Positions 35,156 through 45,423 are shown, counted from the first letter of the stretch. The stretch is DNA of 64,000 bases from Leptospira ilyithenensis (GCF_004771005.1 NZ_RQHV01000036.1:1-64000); one strand, 5' to 3'. Program-made: numbers and translations. Notes: generated by a model not told the origin, from the letters alone.

Positions 35156-36610
35156 TTAATTGAAAGAGAATAAATCGACGAACCGATGGACTTCCATTTC
35201 TTCCAACTTTTTCTGATCGGACACGGCTTCCAGGATCAGTTTTTTTTGCTTTTCGGCAAATCTTCTACTTAGATTTTTTTTAAACTTTATTGCCAGAAGA
35301 GGAATCCCTTCTTTTCTTCTTCGTTTGTGTCCTATTGGATAGTCTACGTGGACTTCTTTGAATTTTGTTCCGTCGTTCCATTCGATTGTGATTGCGTTAG
35401 GGATTGACCGTTTGTCCGGATCATGATAATCTTTGGTAAAATTTTCGTCTTCGATGCAACTAATTTTATCTCTTAAGATGTCGATTCTAGGATCAACCGC
35501 AACCGCATCCTCGTAGTCTCCGGCGGTAAGTCTTCCATATAACAGTGGAATGGCAACCATATATTGGATGCAATGATCTCTATCCGCAGGATTGTTCAAA
35601 GGGCCTTTCTTATCTATAATTCGAATACAAGCTTCGTGAGTGCGAATGGTTATTTTTTTTATATCGTCTGTCGATCTACCTTCTTTTTTTAATTCTTCAT
35701 GAAGTTCCATTGCTGCCTCCACCGCAGTCTGGCTGTGAAATTCTGCGGGGAAGGAAATTTTAAAAAGTACATTCTCCATCACATAAGATCCATAAGGTCT
35801 TTGAAATTTGAATTCGTTTCCTCCGAAAGATACGTCGTAAAAGCCCCATGTTTTGGCAGTTAAGACCGAAGGATAGCCCATCTCTCCTTTTTTTGCTATT
35901 AATGCCAGTTTTACGGCACGGGAAGTTGCATCTCCGGCAGCCCATGATTTCCTTGAACCTGTGTTTGGCGCATGTCTGTAAGTTCTGAGGGATTGACCAT
36001 CAAGCCAAGCGAGTGAAATTGCATTTAGAATTTCTTCCCGGTTCAGTCCCAACATTTCGGAAACAACGGCAGTCGAGGCGACCTTTACAAGTAATACATG
36101 ATCCAATCCTACTTTATTGAATGAATTTTCCAAAGCAAGGCAACCTTGTATTTCGTGTGCTTTGATCATAGCCGTTAACACATCTTTGACGACTAAAGGT
36201 TCCCTGCCTTCGCTCTGTGCATTTCTGGAAATCCAATCGGCAACAGCCAGAATACTTCCGAGATTGTCGGAAGGATGTCCCCATTCGGCTGCAAGCCATG
36301 TATCGTTAAAATCCAGCCAGCGTATCATTGTGCCGATGTTCCATGCAGCTTGCACAGGATCCAGTTGATAAGAAGTACCCGGAACTTTCGCACCGTTCGG
36401 TAGATTGGCGCCGGGAACAACGGGTCCTAATAATTTAGTGCAGGCCGGATACTCTAGTGCTTCCAATCCGCAGCCCAATGTATCAATCAGGCAGTTTTTT
36501 GCGGTTTCGTACGCCAAATCGGATTTGATTTTATAATTCATAACATAGTCGGCAATGTCGACTATCACTTGGTCGGTTTTTTGTTTAGTGTTGATTGTAT
36601 GAGAACTCAT
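35156..36610 (-). CDS. prpD: 2-methylcitrate dehydratase PrpD
   Basis: PrpD dehydrates 2-methylcitrate to 2-methyl-cis-aconitate in propionyl-CoA oxidation. The 484-residue length matches bacterial PrpD. Diagnostic stretches are [40 protein letters not shown] near residues 95-118, [23 protein letters not shown], and [15 protein letters not shown] with the conserved His. The MmgE/PrpD fold has no metal cofactor. The window has no AcnD/PrpF pair, so the usual PrpD route with aconitase B elsewhere is implied. It starts 32 bases after prpC. Confidence 0.95.
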   Translation of the reverse strand: MSSHTINTKQKTDQVIVDIADYVMNYKIKSDLAYETAKNCLIDTLGCGLEALEYPACTKLLGPVVPGANLPNGAKVPGTSYQLDPVQAAWNIGTMIRWLDFNDTWLAAEWGHPSDNLGSILAVADWISRNAQSEGREPLVVKDVLTAMIKAHEIQGCLALENSFNKVGLDHVLLVKVASTAVVSEMLGLNREEILNAISLAWLDGQSLRTYRHAPNTGSRKSWAAGDATSRAVKLALIAKKGEMGYPSVLTAKTWGFYDVSFGGNEFKFQRPYGSYVMENVLFKISFPAEFHSQTAVEAAMELHEELKKEGRSTDDIKKITIRTHEACIRIIDKKGPLNNPADRDHCIQYMVAIPLLYGRLTAGDYEDAVAVDPRIDILRDKISCIEDENFTKDYHDPDKRSIPNAITIEWNDGTKFKEVHVDYPIGHKRRRKEGIPLLAIKFKKNLSRRFAEKQKKLILEAVSDQKKLEEMEVHRFVDLFSFN

Positions 36611-36642
36611 TTTATTTTCCTGCTTTTTAATTTTATTTTTAC

Positions 36643-37782
36643 CTACACTCTTTCTCTTAACGGAATAAATGTTAGATTGTCCGGTCCGATGTAGTTCGCA
36701 CTCGGCCGAATGATTTTGTTATCAATTCTTTGCTCGATCACGTGTGCACTCCAACCTGCTGTCCTTGCTATAGCAAATAGAGGAGTGAACATGGCCGTAG
36801 GAATTCCCATCATGTGATAGCTGACCGCACTGAACCAATCCAAATTGGGAAACATTTTCTTTGCGTCCCACATAACGAATTCAATTCGATCTGCAATTTC
36901 AAACATTCTCATAGAGTTTGCATCATCAGATAATCTTTGAGCTACTTCCTTGATGACTTTGTTTCTTGGGTCGGCGATCGTATAAACAGGATGGCCGAAT
37001 CCTATGATCACTTCTTTGTTTTCTACTCTCTTTCGAATGTCTTTCTCGGCATCATCCGGATTTTCATAACTTTTTTGGATTTCGAATGCGGCTTCGTTGG
37101 CCCCGCCGTGTTTTGGTCCTCGTAATGCACCGATTCCTCCGCAAATGGCGGAAAACAGATCGGACCCGGTTCCAGCCACTACTCTGCAAGCGAATGTGGA
37201 AGCGTTGAACTCGTGTTCTGCGTAAAGAATAAGGCTCGCGTGCATAGACTTTGTCCAAAGAGAGGAGGGTCTTTTTCCGTGAAGCAAGTGTAAAAAATGT
37301 CCTCCGATGGAATCTTCCTCGCTCTCCACGTCGATCGATCTTCCGTTATGTGAAAAATGATACCAGTAAAGCAGCATGGAACTGAGAGATGCTAGTAATC
37401 TGTCGGCGATATCTCGCGCCCCCGTATGGCTATGATCGTCCTTTTCCGGAGTGTTGCATCCCAAAACGGAAACACCCGATCGCATTACATCCATTGGGTG
37501 GGTGCTTGCCGGTAATTGTTTAAGAGCGATTTTAACCGCATGCGGCAATCCTCGGAGGGACTTTAATTTGCTTTTGTACGCATTTAGTTCCGTCAGATTC
37601 GGTAGCGTTCCATGCACAAGCAGATGGGCAATCTCTTCAAATTCGCATTGGTCGGCAACATCAAGAATGTCATAACCTCTGTAATGTAAGTCATTGCCTG
37701 ATTTGCCAACTGTACAGAGTGAGGTATTTCCTGCTTCGATCCCGGAGAGTGCGACTGATTTTTTAGGTCTGTTTAAAATCAT
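36643..37782 (-). CDS. prpC: 2-methylcitrate synthase
   Basis: PrpC condenses propionyl-CoA with oxaloacetate. The 379-residue protein is a short citrate-synthase-family member of the methylcitrate type. It begins with [15 protein letters not shown] and [12 protein letters not shown]. The catalytic His and Asp regions are [17 protein letters not shown] near residue 215, [19 protein letters not shown] near 255, and the C-terminal [19 protein letters not shown]. It overlaps prpB by four bases (ATGA). Confidence 0.95.
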   Translation of the reverse strand: MILNRPKKSVALSGIEAGNTSLCTVGKSGNDLHYRGYDILDVADQCEFEEIAHLLVHGTLPNLTELNAYKSKLKSLRGLPHAVKIALKQLPASTHPMDVMRSGVSVLGCNTPEKDDHSHTGARDIADRLLASLSSMLLYWYHFSHNGRSIDVESEEDSIGGHFLHLLHGKRPSSLWTKSMHASLILYAEHEFNASTFACRVVAGTGSDLFSAICGGIGALRGPKHGGANEAAFEIQKSYENPDDAEKDIRKRVENKEVIIGFGHPVYTIADPRNKVIKEVAQRLSDDANSMRMFEIADRIEFVMWDAKKMFPNLDWFSAVSYHMMGIPTAMFTPLFAIARTAGWSAHVIEQRIDNKIIRPSANYIGPDNLTFIPLRERV

Positions 37783-38684
37783 TTGAGAGTCCTTGTTTTT
37801 ACGAATAATTCATCTAACTTTTGTTCGTACCAATAATACCCTATGGAATCATACAATTCCATTCTGGTCTGCATCTGATCGATTACATTTTTTTGCGTGC
37901 CGTCCTTCCGGATATTCACATACACATTTTCGGCGGCTTTGTTCATTGCACGGAATGCGGAAAGAGGATATAACACAAGTTTTACTCCTGAATCTTTCAG
38001 TTCATTAGTTGTAAAAAGGGGAGTAGATCCGAATTCGGTGATATTGGCAAGGATCGGAACTTTTACAGCACTGGAAAATTTTTCATACATTTCAAGGCTT
38101 GTGACTGCTTCTGGAAATATCATATCCGCGCCTGCTTCCACACAAGCAATGGCTCTTTTTATGGCTTTCTCTAATCCTTCGACAGCAATTGCATCTGTCC
38201 TTGCCATAATCACAAAACTCTCGTCGGTTCTTGCGTCGGTTGCCGCTTTGATTCTATCTGTCATTTCTTCAAGACTGACGATTTCTTTCCCCGGTCTGTG
38301 ACCGCATCTTTTCGCGCCCGTTTGGTCTTCAATGTGCATAGCCGCGGCCCCGTATTTGATTAATGATTTGGTAGTTCTCGCAACATTGAATGCACTCGGA
38401 CCGAATCCGGTATCTACGTCCACGAGCAAGGGAAGATCGCATACGTCTGTAATACGACGAATGTCCGTTAATACATCATCTAATCCGGTAATTCCCAAAT
38501 CCGGGATTCCCAATGAACCTGCGGCAACTCCTCCTCCGGAAAGATAGATGGCACGAAACCCGGAGTGTTTTGCGAGTAAGGCATGATTTGCATTGATCGT
38601 TCCTACAACCTGAAGAGGATATTCTTCTTCTATTGCTTTGCGGAATTTTTCTCCGGGAGAAAGTGATGTTTGTTTAGTTGTCAT
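37779..38684 (-). CDS. prpB: 2-methylisocitrate lyase
   Basis: PrpB splits 2-methylisocitrate into pyruvate and succinate, closing the methylcitrate cycle. The 301-residue protein has the isocitrate-lyase-family barrel with [20 protein letters not shown], the catalytic loop KRCGHRPGK near residues 124-133 (isocitrate lyases read KKCGHLGGK), and [16 protein letters not shown]. The ATG at 38684 follows the metE stop by 30 bases and the gene overlaps prpC. It is the first of the three methylcitrate-cycle genes. Confidence 0.95.
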   Translation of the reverse strand: MTTKQTSLSPGEKFRKAIEEEYPLQVVGTINANHALLAKHSGFRAIYLSGGGVAAGSLGIPDLGITGLDDVLTDIRRITDVCDLPLLVDVDTGFGPSAFNVARTTKSLIKYGAAAMHIEDQTGAKRCGHRPGKEIVSLEEMTDRIKAATDARTDESFVIMARTDAIAVEGLEKAIKRAIACVEAGADMIFPEAVTSLEMYEKFSSAVKVPILANITEFGSTPLFTTNELKDSGVKLVLYPLSAFRAMNKAAENVYVNIRKDGTQKNVIDQMQTRMELYDSIGYYWYEQKLDELFVKTRTLK

Positions 38685-38714
38685 TCATTCTCTCCTATTA
38701 CAGTATAACTTTTG

Positions 38715-41039
38715 TTATTTTGCATATTCTTCCGTCTTCGTTCTCATAATTTCAGCGGCTTCCACCATGTTCCTTAAAGCTTCTTCTACTTCCGGCCAAC
38801 CTCTTGTTTTCAAACCGCAGTCAGGGTTGACCCATAATTGCGGGTAAGGAAGAACCGATTTCGCTTTTTCCAAAAGATCGATCATCTCTTCTTTGCTCGG
38901 AACTCTCGGTGAATGGATATCATAGACACCAGGTCCTATTTCGTTTTTATAACCGGATTTTCCAAAGTCCCGAAATAATTCCATCTGTGACCTTGAAGTT
39001 TCGATAGAGAGAACATCCGCATCCATTGCCTCGATTGATTCCAATATTTCGCCGAACTCCGAATAACACATATGAGTATGAATCTGAGTTTCATCTTTTA
39101 CGCCGCTCGTCGCCAAACGGAATGAATCAACCGCCCACTTCAAATATGTTTTCCATTCGCTCTTTCTAAGGGGAAGTCCTTCCCGAATGGCAGGTTCGTC
39201 TACTTGAATCATCTGAATTCCGGCAGATTCCAAATCGTTTACTTCATCACGAAGCGAGAGTGCAATTTGTTCGCAAGTAGCCTGTCTCGGTTGATCATTT
39301 CTTACGAAAGACCATTGCAGGATGGTAACAGGACCAGTTAACATTCCTTTGACGATTTTAGGGGTTAGTGATTGCGAGTATATGGCCCAATCGACAGTCA
39401 TAGGTTCGGGACGGAAAATGTCTCCGAACAGGATGGGAGGTTTCACACAGCGGGAGCCGTAACTTTGTACCCATCCGTTTTCAGTAAAAGCGAATCCTTC
39501 CAGTTTTTCTCCGAAATACTCTACCATGTCCGTTCTTTCGAATTCCCCGTGAACCAAAACATCGAGACCGATTGATTCTTGTTTTGCGATACATTGTTTT
39601 GTTTCTTCTTTCAAAAACCGATTGTAATTTTCCAATGATAATTTTCCGCTTTTCCATGAGGCACGTGCCGATCTTACGTCATTTGTCTGCGGGAAAGAAC
39701 CTATAGTTGTCGTTGGAAATGTCGGCAGTGAAAATCTTTTTTGTTGTAGGGTTTGTCGATTGATGAAAGTAGATTTTCTTTTTTTGTCTCCTTCCGAAAT
39801 TTTCTCCAATCGTTCCCTGACTTTTTGGTTTTTTGTCCTGGGGGAATTTTTTCTCGTCTTCAGTGCTTTTTTATTCTCAAGCCACATATAACCAGATACC
39901 AGATAGGTTTGAGAAGGTACTTCCTTGCCGGAGGCTTCTGCAAGGGCTTTGATTTCGGATAATTTCTGTAATGCGAAAGACAGCCAGGATTTAAGTTCCG
40001 TATCAAGTTGATTCTCTCCGTTTAAATCTTCCGGAACATGTAATAGGGAAGATGAACTTCCTACGAATATTCTTTCACTTCCTATCGCTTCAACTGCTGT
40101 TCTTAAAATTTTATGAGTGGCTTCTAAATCGGTTCTCCAAATATTTCTTCCGTCAACTAGTCCTAAGGATAAAATATATTCAGGCGGCAGTGATGCCAAA
40201 ACTGTTTCCAGTTGTTCGGGAGCCCTTACCAAATCTATATGCAATCCATCTAACTTTGAGGCGGTCGCAATCTTTAAATTTTCTTTTAAATCGCCAAAGT
40301 AGGTTGTAACGAGAATTTTCGGGCGTTCTGAAAATTTTGCAATTTCCGTCAGAGCGTTTTGGTAAGAGGATTGAATTCCTTTTTCCAACTCTAACACCAA
40401 ACACGGCTCGTCCAATTGAATCCAACGAACTCCTTTTTTCTTTAAGAGCGAAAATAGTTCCTTGTAAAGAGGCAGTAGATCTTTCAAAAAATGAAGAGGT
40501 GATTTTTTTGAATTCAAGTCCATTTTAGAGAGAAGCAGAAAACTCACTGGCCCGAGAATCACCGGTCTTGTTTCAATTCCAAGTTCGTAAGCTTCTTCCC
40601 ATTCCGAGATCAGTTTTTTCGGGTTTAGGGAAAACTTCGTCTCATCATTCAACTCAGGTACAATATAATGGTAGTTAGTATCGAACCATTTTGTCATTTC
40701 CAGCGCACTTGTATCAATTCCGGCGGATTTATTCTGTAATCCTCTGGCCATTGCAAAATAACGTGCGATCGGATTTGATATGGATCCGTATCTTTTCGGG
40801 GTTGCTCCCAGTAATACGATAGTATCCAAAACATGATCGTAATAGGAAAAGTCGTTGGAAGGAATATGATTCATTCCTGCTCTTTTCATTTCCAACCAAT
40901 GTTGTTTTCTTATATTTTTACCGGTTTCATTCAGTTCTTCTTCTGAAATTTTTCCAGCCCAAAAGGATTCTAAGGATTTTTTGAGTTCCCTCGCTTTCCC
41001 GAATCTCGGATAACCTAAACAAGTTGCTAATACTGACAT
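38715..41039 (-). CDS. metE: cobalamin-independent methionine synthase
   Basis: MetE transfers a methyl group from 5-methyltetrahydropteroyltriglutamate to homocysteine without B12. The ATG at 41039 (AGGAG upstream) gives 774 residues, the normal length. A longer open frame to 41153 overlaps the previous gene and is not used. The N-terminal barrel opens with CLGYPRFGKARELKKSLESFW. The C-terminal catalytic barrel has the zinc ligands in IHTHMCYSEFGE (His and Cys near 656) and NPDCGLKTRGW (Cys near 740). MetE genes are classic targets of cobalamin riboswitches, and one lies upstream of this operon. Confidence 0.97.
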   Translation of the reverse strand: MSVLATCLGYPRFGKARELKKSLESFWAGKISEEELNETGKNIRKQHWLEMKRAGMNHIPSNDFSYYDHVLDTIVLLGATPKRYGSISNPIARYFAMARGLQNKSAGIDTSALEMTKWFDTNYHYIVPELNDETKFSLNPKKLISEWEEAYELGIETRPVILGPVSFLLLSKMDLNSKKSPLHFLKDLLPLYKELFSLLKKKGVRWIQLDEPCLVLELEKGIQSSYQNALTEIAKFSERPKILVTTYFGDLKENLKIATASKLDGLHIDLVRAPEQLETVLASLPPEYILSLGLVDGRNIWRTDLEATHKILRTAVEAIGSERIFVGSSSSLLHVPEDLNGENQLDTELKSWLSFALQKLSEIKALAEASGKEVPSQTYLVSGYMWLENKKALKTRKNSPRTKNQKVRERLEKISEGDKKRKSTFINRQTLQQKRFSLPTFPTTTIGSFPQTNDVRSARASWKSGKLSLENYNRFLKEETKQCIAKQESIGLDVLVHGEFERTDMVEYFGEKLEGFAFTENGWVQSYGSRCVKPPILFGDIFRPEPMTVDWAIYSQSLTPKIVKGMLTGPVTILQWSFVRNDQPRQATCEQIALSLRDEVNDLESAGIQMIQVDEPAIREGLPLRKSEWKTYLKWAVDSFRLATSGVKDETQIHTHMCYSEFGEILESIEAMDADVLSIETSRSQMELFRDFGKSGYKNEIGPGVYDIHSPRVPSKEEMIDLLEKAKSVLPYPQLWVNPDCGLKTRGWPEVEEALRNMVEAAEIMRTKTEEYAK

Positions 41040-41052
41040 TATCATTCTCCTA

Positions 41053-41493
41053 TTATGCTGATTTCGACCTAACCCGATCGAATAGAGGCGGAACTTTCGT
41101 TGGCTTGCCGGTTTTATCGAGTGCAACCAAAACAAATTTTCCTTTTGTTCCAAGTCGTCTTTCGCCCGTTAGGAAGTCTTCGCTGTAAAGTTCTACTCCT
41201 ACTGTCATCGAAGTAGTTCCCGTTTTTGTGATCTTGGAAATGATTTCTATCAGTTGACCTTGTTTGATCGGGACTTGAAAGTCCGCCTTTTCGCTGTTAG
41301 CTACGACAACGGTATGCCTGGAGTAACGGGATGCCAGCATATAGGCTGACTTTACCATAAGAGAAAGCGCTGCTCCCGCAAATAGAGTTCCGTAATGATT
41401 GGTCCTTTCCGGAAATACCATTTCGACCAGTCTGTTTTCTTTGATGACCCCGGCCGGAATGACTTCCGTCGGATGAACTGATTTGTTCTTCAC
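41053..41493 (-). CDS. hotdog-fold acyl-CoA thioesterase-like protein, first gene of the B12 operon
   Basis: The 146-residue protein fits the YciA/BACH hotdog family: TNHYGTLFAGAALSLMVKSAY near residues 31-51, then ANSEKADFQVPIKQGQLIEIISKITKTG. In YciA-type enzymes the helix reads as SQMD and its Asp is catalytic. Here the matching position is Val47 (SLMV), so thioesterase activity is doubtful unless another residue substitutes. It starts at GTG 41493 with AGGAGAAGG upstream, and metE follows after 13 bases. It may still bind acyl-CoA. Confidence 0.75.
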   Translation of the reverse strand: MKNKSVHPTEVIPAGVIKENRLVEMVFPERTNHYGTLFAGAALSLMVKSAYMLASRYSRHTVVVANSEKADFQVPIKQGQLIEIISKITKTGTTSMTVGVELYSEDFLTGERRLGTKGKFVLVALDKTGKPTKVPPLFDRVRSKSA

Positions 41494-41790
41494 GATTCCT
41501 TCTCCTAAAGACAGCTACAACTAACTTAGTTATTGTTAGTTGATAGTTCGTAGGGGAAGAAGGTCAGCTTGGGCGTACGAAGCCGCAGGCTTTTACTGAT
41601 AGAAGAATCGCAAAAGCACTGACCGACCTTTCGCCCCCACGGGCGACCACAAGAAAAGATAGAGGTGAGGATGGATCTAGAGTATGGCACTAAGGTAGGA
41701 AAACAAGGGTCCAATGCCAGCTTTTGATACCTTCCCACCTCCCTCGAGGATTCTAGGTCGTTCCGACGACGGATGTCTCTTCATCGTCGG
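41494..41790 (-). promoter_or_regulatory. long leader between riboswitch and first gene, with hairpin
   Basis: Nearly 300 bases separate the aptamer from the GTG start at 41493. Just after the aptamer is a hairpin with seven-base arms (41763-41769 and 41784-41790, CCGACGA against TCGTCGG). It is not followed by a U-run. A smaller stem AAGCC-TGC-GGCTT lies near 41580-41595. The ribosome binding site is at about 41499-41507. How ligand binding controls expression (Rho, ribosome site masking or an unseen terminator) is not evident. A 70-codon open frame at 41526-41738 is judged not to be a gene. Confidence 0.5.
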
Positions 41791-41974
41791 GTGTTGGCAG
41801 GTCTTCGGGCTTGAGAGCATGTCAGCTATGCCGTTTGCCTAATTTTCACTGCTTCCCAGTTATCGTATAACCAGTGCAAGTTGTGAATTTCGTTCTCTCT
41901 TACCGCTGCGGGGCAGCCTCGGAATCTAACCGAGTTCCCTTTTAAGTGCTGATCTATGATCAGGACACCAACAC
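41791..41974 (-). promoter_or_regulatory. cobalamin (B12) riboswitch aptamer
   Basis: On the minus strand the conserved elements appear in order: GGTGTCC, AAAAGGGAACTCGGT, the core GGCTGCCCCGCAGCGGTAA, CACTGG pairing with ACTGGGAAG, and AAGCCCGAAGACCTGCC. The closing P1 helix is a perfect seven-base pair, GTGTTGG at 41974-41968 with CCAACAC at 41797-41791. This matches the class of B12-sensing RNAs that repress genes when adenosyl- or methylcobalamin is present. Downstream genes on the same strand are the thioesterase-like gene, metE and the methylcitrate cycle. Confidence 0.95.
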
Positions 41975-42414
41975 AGATGGCACTATCCTTGGTACCTGGC
42001 ATTTCAGTGTCAATTAAAAAATTAAACCCCGATATTATGCATAAAAGCTAATATGATCTGAATTGGACATAAATCTAAGAAATGTTTCCAACTTTTTTAT
42101 TTTGTTTTATTTGAAATTTGCCTTTTTTTGCATATAGCACGGATAAGTTGGTTGGGTTGTTTGAAAATCGTGGTTTTTTCAATATCAGTCTTTCCGAATA
42201 TTCAATTTCCCTGTCTATCTTTCCTTATTTTTGGTAGCTTGTCCGTATTCCCCGTTTGTGATTTTGAATTTCACCAAACTACGAAATACCTCCAGATTAT
42301 GATGCCTAGTTCGTAAGATTCCTTTAAATTTGCAATGCAGTCTTAGTTTATACAAAGATTGAAAATTCTATCAATGGCTACGAAATTTAACCGGCTGAAA
42401 AGTATTTTCGTAGG
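41975..42414. other. gene-free AT-rich region upstream of the riboswitch
   Basis: No gene is supported here. On the minus strand TTGACA at 42013-42008 could be a -35 box for the riboswitch transcript, but a good -10 at 16-18 bases is lacking and the fit is poor. The sensor kinase gene on the same strand ends at 42415 with no obvious intrinsic terminator before the riboswitch. Confidence 0.4.
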
Positions 42415-44958
42415 TCAGGAACCTGTTTTTCTTTCAATCAGCCATTCATATAATGCCTGTTCAATGTCTCTTTTTTGAAATGGTTTGGGAAGGAAGGAGG
42501 ACATTCCCGCTTTGAAACATTTTTCCCTATCTTCTTGAAAAGCGTCCGCAGAGACGGCAACGATGATCGGTTTCGGATTTATACTTATATCTTTTAAAAT
42601 TTCTTCCGAGGCACCGATTCCGTCCAAGTTCGGCATATTGATATCCATAAAAATCAAATGAAACGCATTGGTCTTGGCTTTGTCAACTGCCTCACGACCG
42701 TCCCGTGCCAAGTCGTGGCGAACATTTAATTTTTTTAAAAATTTGGAAAACAAAAACAAATTGGTAGGATCGTCTTCGGCGATCAATATATTTGTGTTAG
42801 ATGGTAGTTCGGAAAGATCCACGGAATCTTCCGAACGTAGAACTCTTGAAACCTGATTGGGAAGCAACCTTATCCTGAATTCAAACGAAGTTCCTATCGG
42901 ATCGTTTCTTTTGGCTTCCAATTCTCCTCCCATTGCATCGGTGATTTTTTTGGAGATGGCAAGTCCGAGTCCCGTTCCTCCGTATTTGCGGGAGATGCTG
43001 GAATCCAGTTGTGTGAATCTTTGGAACAAAGAGTTCATTTTGTCTTCAGGAATTCCTATTCCCGTATCAGCCACTGATACTTTGTATTGAATCCAATTTC
43101 CGGTGTTTTCTTTTTCGGAAGAAATGCGGATTTTTATTTCTCCGGTTTCCGTAAATTTTACTGCATTTGAAATTATGTTGAATAACACTTGTTTAATTCT
43201 ATTTTCGTCACCGTGCGCAAGATATATGAAATCCGGATCGAAAGTCACTTCGAATTTAACATTTTTTTTCTCCGCCTGGTATTTGAAGATTCCTTCCACG
43301 AGTTCGAGCAGAATTTTCCAGGAAAAATCCGTTTCTAATAATTCGATTTTTCCTGCTTCTAATTTCGAATAATCTAAAATATCGTTTAAGATGGTTAACA
43401 AAGATTGTCCGCTGTCTTGTAACATTTTAAGGTATTGTCCCTGATCTTTTGTCAGAGAGGTCATCTTGAGTAATTCGGCAATTCCCAAAATTCCGTTCAT
43501 GGGAGTCCTGATTTCATGACTCATTGTCGCTAAAAATTGGGATTTGGCATTATTGGCGGTTTCTGCTATTTGTTTGGCGATCTCGTATTCTTCGGTACGA
43601 AGCCTGACTTGCAATTCAAGTTCGTATTTTTGATACTCTTTCAGGTTCATAAGTTCCGTATGAGTTTTGTTTTTTTCTTCCAGAATTTCGCCTAACCTTT
43701 CAACCAGGTTTTCTTTTTCCTGCAAAGTTTTTGTGATTTTTTTTGATAAGATGATTGCTTGGATGAATATAAACAGCAAAACGCCGAAATGGGAAATAAA
43801 GCCTGTATGAATGATGCCGAAATTAAACAGTAGGTCGTTTAACAGAGTAATGGCTGTTATGGAATAGGCAAAGAGCATCAAAGCCGCTCCTTCCCGTTTT
43901 CTAAGCAACGCTCTTATGAAGAAAGGAATATAAAGGATTAATACAAAGGCCAAAAAACCGAATAGATAAGCCGCAAAATGAGTGAAAACGGATACTGGCA
44001 AAAATAACGTGAATAGGAAAGAAGTGAATATAATCCTAAGGCCGTTCGTGAGTAATTTGGGTATGTCTTCGGGAAACAGAAGGTCATAGAGAGTGATCAT
44101 CAAAATTCCGATCAAATATATCACTCCGAATAAGAAGCGGATATAAGAATCAAATTCAAAGTTGGGAAATAGATAATAAAATGTATGTGTTTCGAAATTT
44201 AACTGTCGAATTCCCATTACGATGCAGAAAAGACCGAATAACAGATATTCTTTGGATCGCAATCTCGATAGATAAATGATCAGATGATATAAGCCTATGA
44301 TAATGATGGCGGAGCAACTTGCAATGTCCTTCATTACAAACTCAGTATGTTGTCTTGCGATTGACTCCCATTTTCCGAAATACAATGGTTCCCAAAATCC
44401 GTGATTCTCATGATTGAAATTGGAAACCCAAATCACGATCTCCGCTTCTTCAGGAAGATTCCCCAAATAGGCGACACCAGGTTTCAAATCCGGCTTCATT
44501 GTTTGGAAACTATCTCCTGTTCGTCCTATCTTGACCACAGAACGGGAGTTAATGAAAATTTCAAATGCGGACATGATCTCCGTCCAAAACAAACCGTAAT
44601 TGATTTTACTGTCCCGGGGAAGGCGGAGTTTGAGCCGGTAGGTTGCTTTTCCGAAGATAGGTAGATTTTCTCCCTTTATTTTATAGAATTTCCAGAAAGA
44701 AGGAACAGGGAAATATCCCTGACATTTTTCTTTCCAAATGGATTCCTTCGATCCCGGAGGAATCAGTTCATCCCAACAAAATTCCCAGTCCCCTTTCAGG
44801 TTCACCAAACCTTGGTTTGGCTCCCATGCCGAAAGGTCGGTAGTTCCGTTAATTGCGTCGAGGTGGGAAGATGTGGCTATTTTGCAGGAAAAAAAAGACA
44901 CGAAAAGGATAAGTAGTAAAAAGTAATTTTTTTTTAAGTAGGAAGGTGGAAATACCAT
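42415..44958 (-). CDS. hybrid sensor histidine kinase with 7TMR-DISM input
   Basis: The 847-residue protein starts with a signal segment ending in a possible lipobox Cys (SFFSC). An extracytoplasmic beta domain of the DISM type spans about residues 50-205 (LKGDWEFCWDEL, then FGKATYRLKLRLP). Seven membrane helices lie at about 210-405. A coiled coil, a HisKA domain (SHEIRTPMNGILGIAELL, His near 480), a HATPase domain (NIISNAVKFTETG, ADTGIGIPE, GGTGLGLAISKKI) and a C-terminal receiver (NILIAEDDPTNLFL, FMDINMPNLDG) follow. 7TMR-DISM proteins often sense sugars or other ligands. No separate regulator gene lies nearby. Confidence 0.92.
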   Translation of the reverse strand: MVFPPSYLKKNYFLLLILFVSFFSCKIATSSHLDAINGTTDLSAWEPNQGLVNLKGDWEFCWDELIPPGSKESIWKEKCQGYFPVPSFWKFYKIKGENLPIFGKATYRLKLRLPRDSKINYGLFWTEIMSAFEIFINSRSVVKIGRTGDSFQTMKPDLKPGVAYLGNLPEEAEIVIWVSNFNHENHGFWEPLYFGKWESIARQHTEFVMKDIASCSAIIIIGLYHLIIYLSRLRSKEYLLFGLFCIVMGIRQLNFETHTFYYLFPNFEFDSYIRFLFGVIYLIGILMITLYDLLFPEDIPKLLTNGLRIIFTSFLFTLFLPVSVFTHFAAYLFGFLAFVLILYIPFFIRALLRKREGAALMLFAYSITAITLLNDLLFNFGIIHTGFISHFGVLLFIFIQAIILSKKITKTLQEKENLVERLGEILEEKNKTHTELMNLKEYQKYELELQVRLRTEEYEIAKQIAETANNAKSQFLATMSHEIRTPMNGILGIAELLKMTSLTKDQGQYLKMLQDSGQSLLTILNDILDYSKLEAGKIELLETDFSWKILLELVEGIFKYQAEKKNVKFEVTFDPDFIYLAHGDENRIKQVLFNIISNAVKFTETGEIKIRISSEKENTGNWIQYKVSVADTGIGIPEDKMNSLFQRFTQLDSSISRKYGGTGLGLAISKKITDAMGGELEAKRNDPIGTSFEFRIRLLPNQVSRVLRSEDSVDLSELPSNTNILIAEDDPTNLFLFSKFLKKLNVRHDLARDGREAVDKAKTNAFHLIFMDINMPNLDGIGASEEILKDISINPKPIIVAVSADAFQEDREKCFKAGMSSFLPKPFQKRDIEQALYEWLIERKTGS

Positions 44959-45117
44959 AAAACTACCTTTAGGTGAATGAAGTGATGATCATCGGGATTC
45001 AAATAAAAAATTCGTATGTAAGAAAACATCTGCTCCTTTGTTTCAAGAGCAATCTATTTATTTTATATTCCGAAAAGCTAAATAAGTTTCCCCGTTGGTA
45101 AAGGGGTAAATCTGATT

Positions 45118-45423
45118 TTAGTTTGTTTTTTCCAAAAGCGAAATCACTCGTTTTTCCAGAACATACACTTGCTCTTTTTCAGAACCGCTCAAATGTTCCC
45201 AGATTCCGTGATTTTTCTTCCATTCTCTGACTTGAAGGCTTGCGATTTTTAAATCTTCCCTGTTCCCTTTTTTGATATAACATTCGCAGTTTTCCCGAAT
45301 CAAGTGGGATATGCTGTCAAAATCATAACGACGGAGTTTGTATGTTTTATCCCAGATCTTTTTGGTGTATTCGTACTTTCCCTCAGAAGCAATGAGGAAT
45401 GCAGCTTTGGAACTTATTTCCAA
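45118..45423 (-). CDS. hypothetical protein overlapping a small lipoprotein gene
   Basis: This 101-residue soluble helical protein (FLIASEGKYEYTKKIWDKTYKLRRYDFDSISHLIRE) is of unknown family. The only start is TTG 45423, inside the end of the upstream gene in another frame, with a ten-base overlap. It could be a coupled second gene or the displaced C-terminal part of the upstream protein after a frameshift. The join would fall near 45414-45423. Confidence 0.5.
   Translation of the reverse strand: MEISSKAAFLIASEGKYEYTKKIWDKTYKLRRYDFDSISHLIRENCECYIKKGNREDLKIASLQVREWKKNHGIWEHLSGSEKEQVYVLEKRVISLLEKTN

Noticed and set aside
41526..41738. 70-codon open frame in the riboswitch leader, possible leader peptide
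   Set aside because: It begins with GTG overlapping its own purine-rich stretch, has no spaced ribosome binding site and no biased composition. It is more likely a chance frame in untranslated leader.
42008..42013. TTGACA as a confident -35 box for the B12 operon
   Set aside because: No acceptable -10 lies 16-18 bases downstream, so I do not call a promoter.
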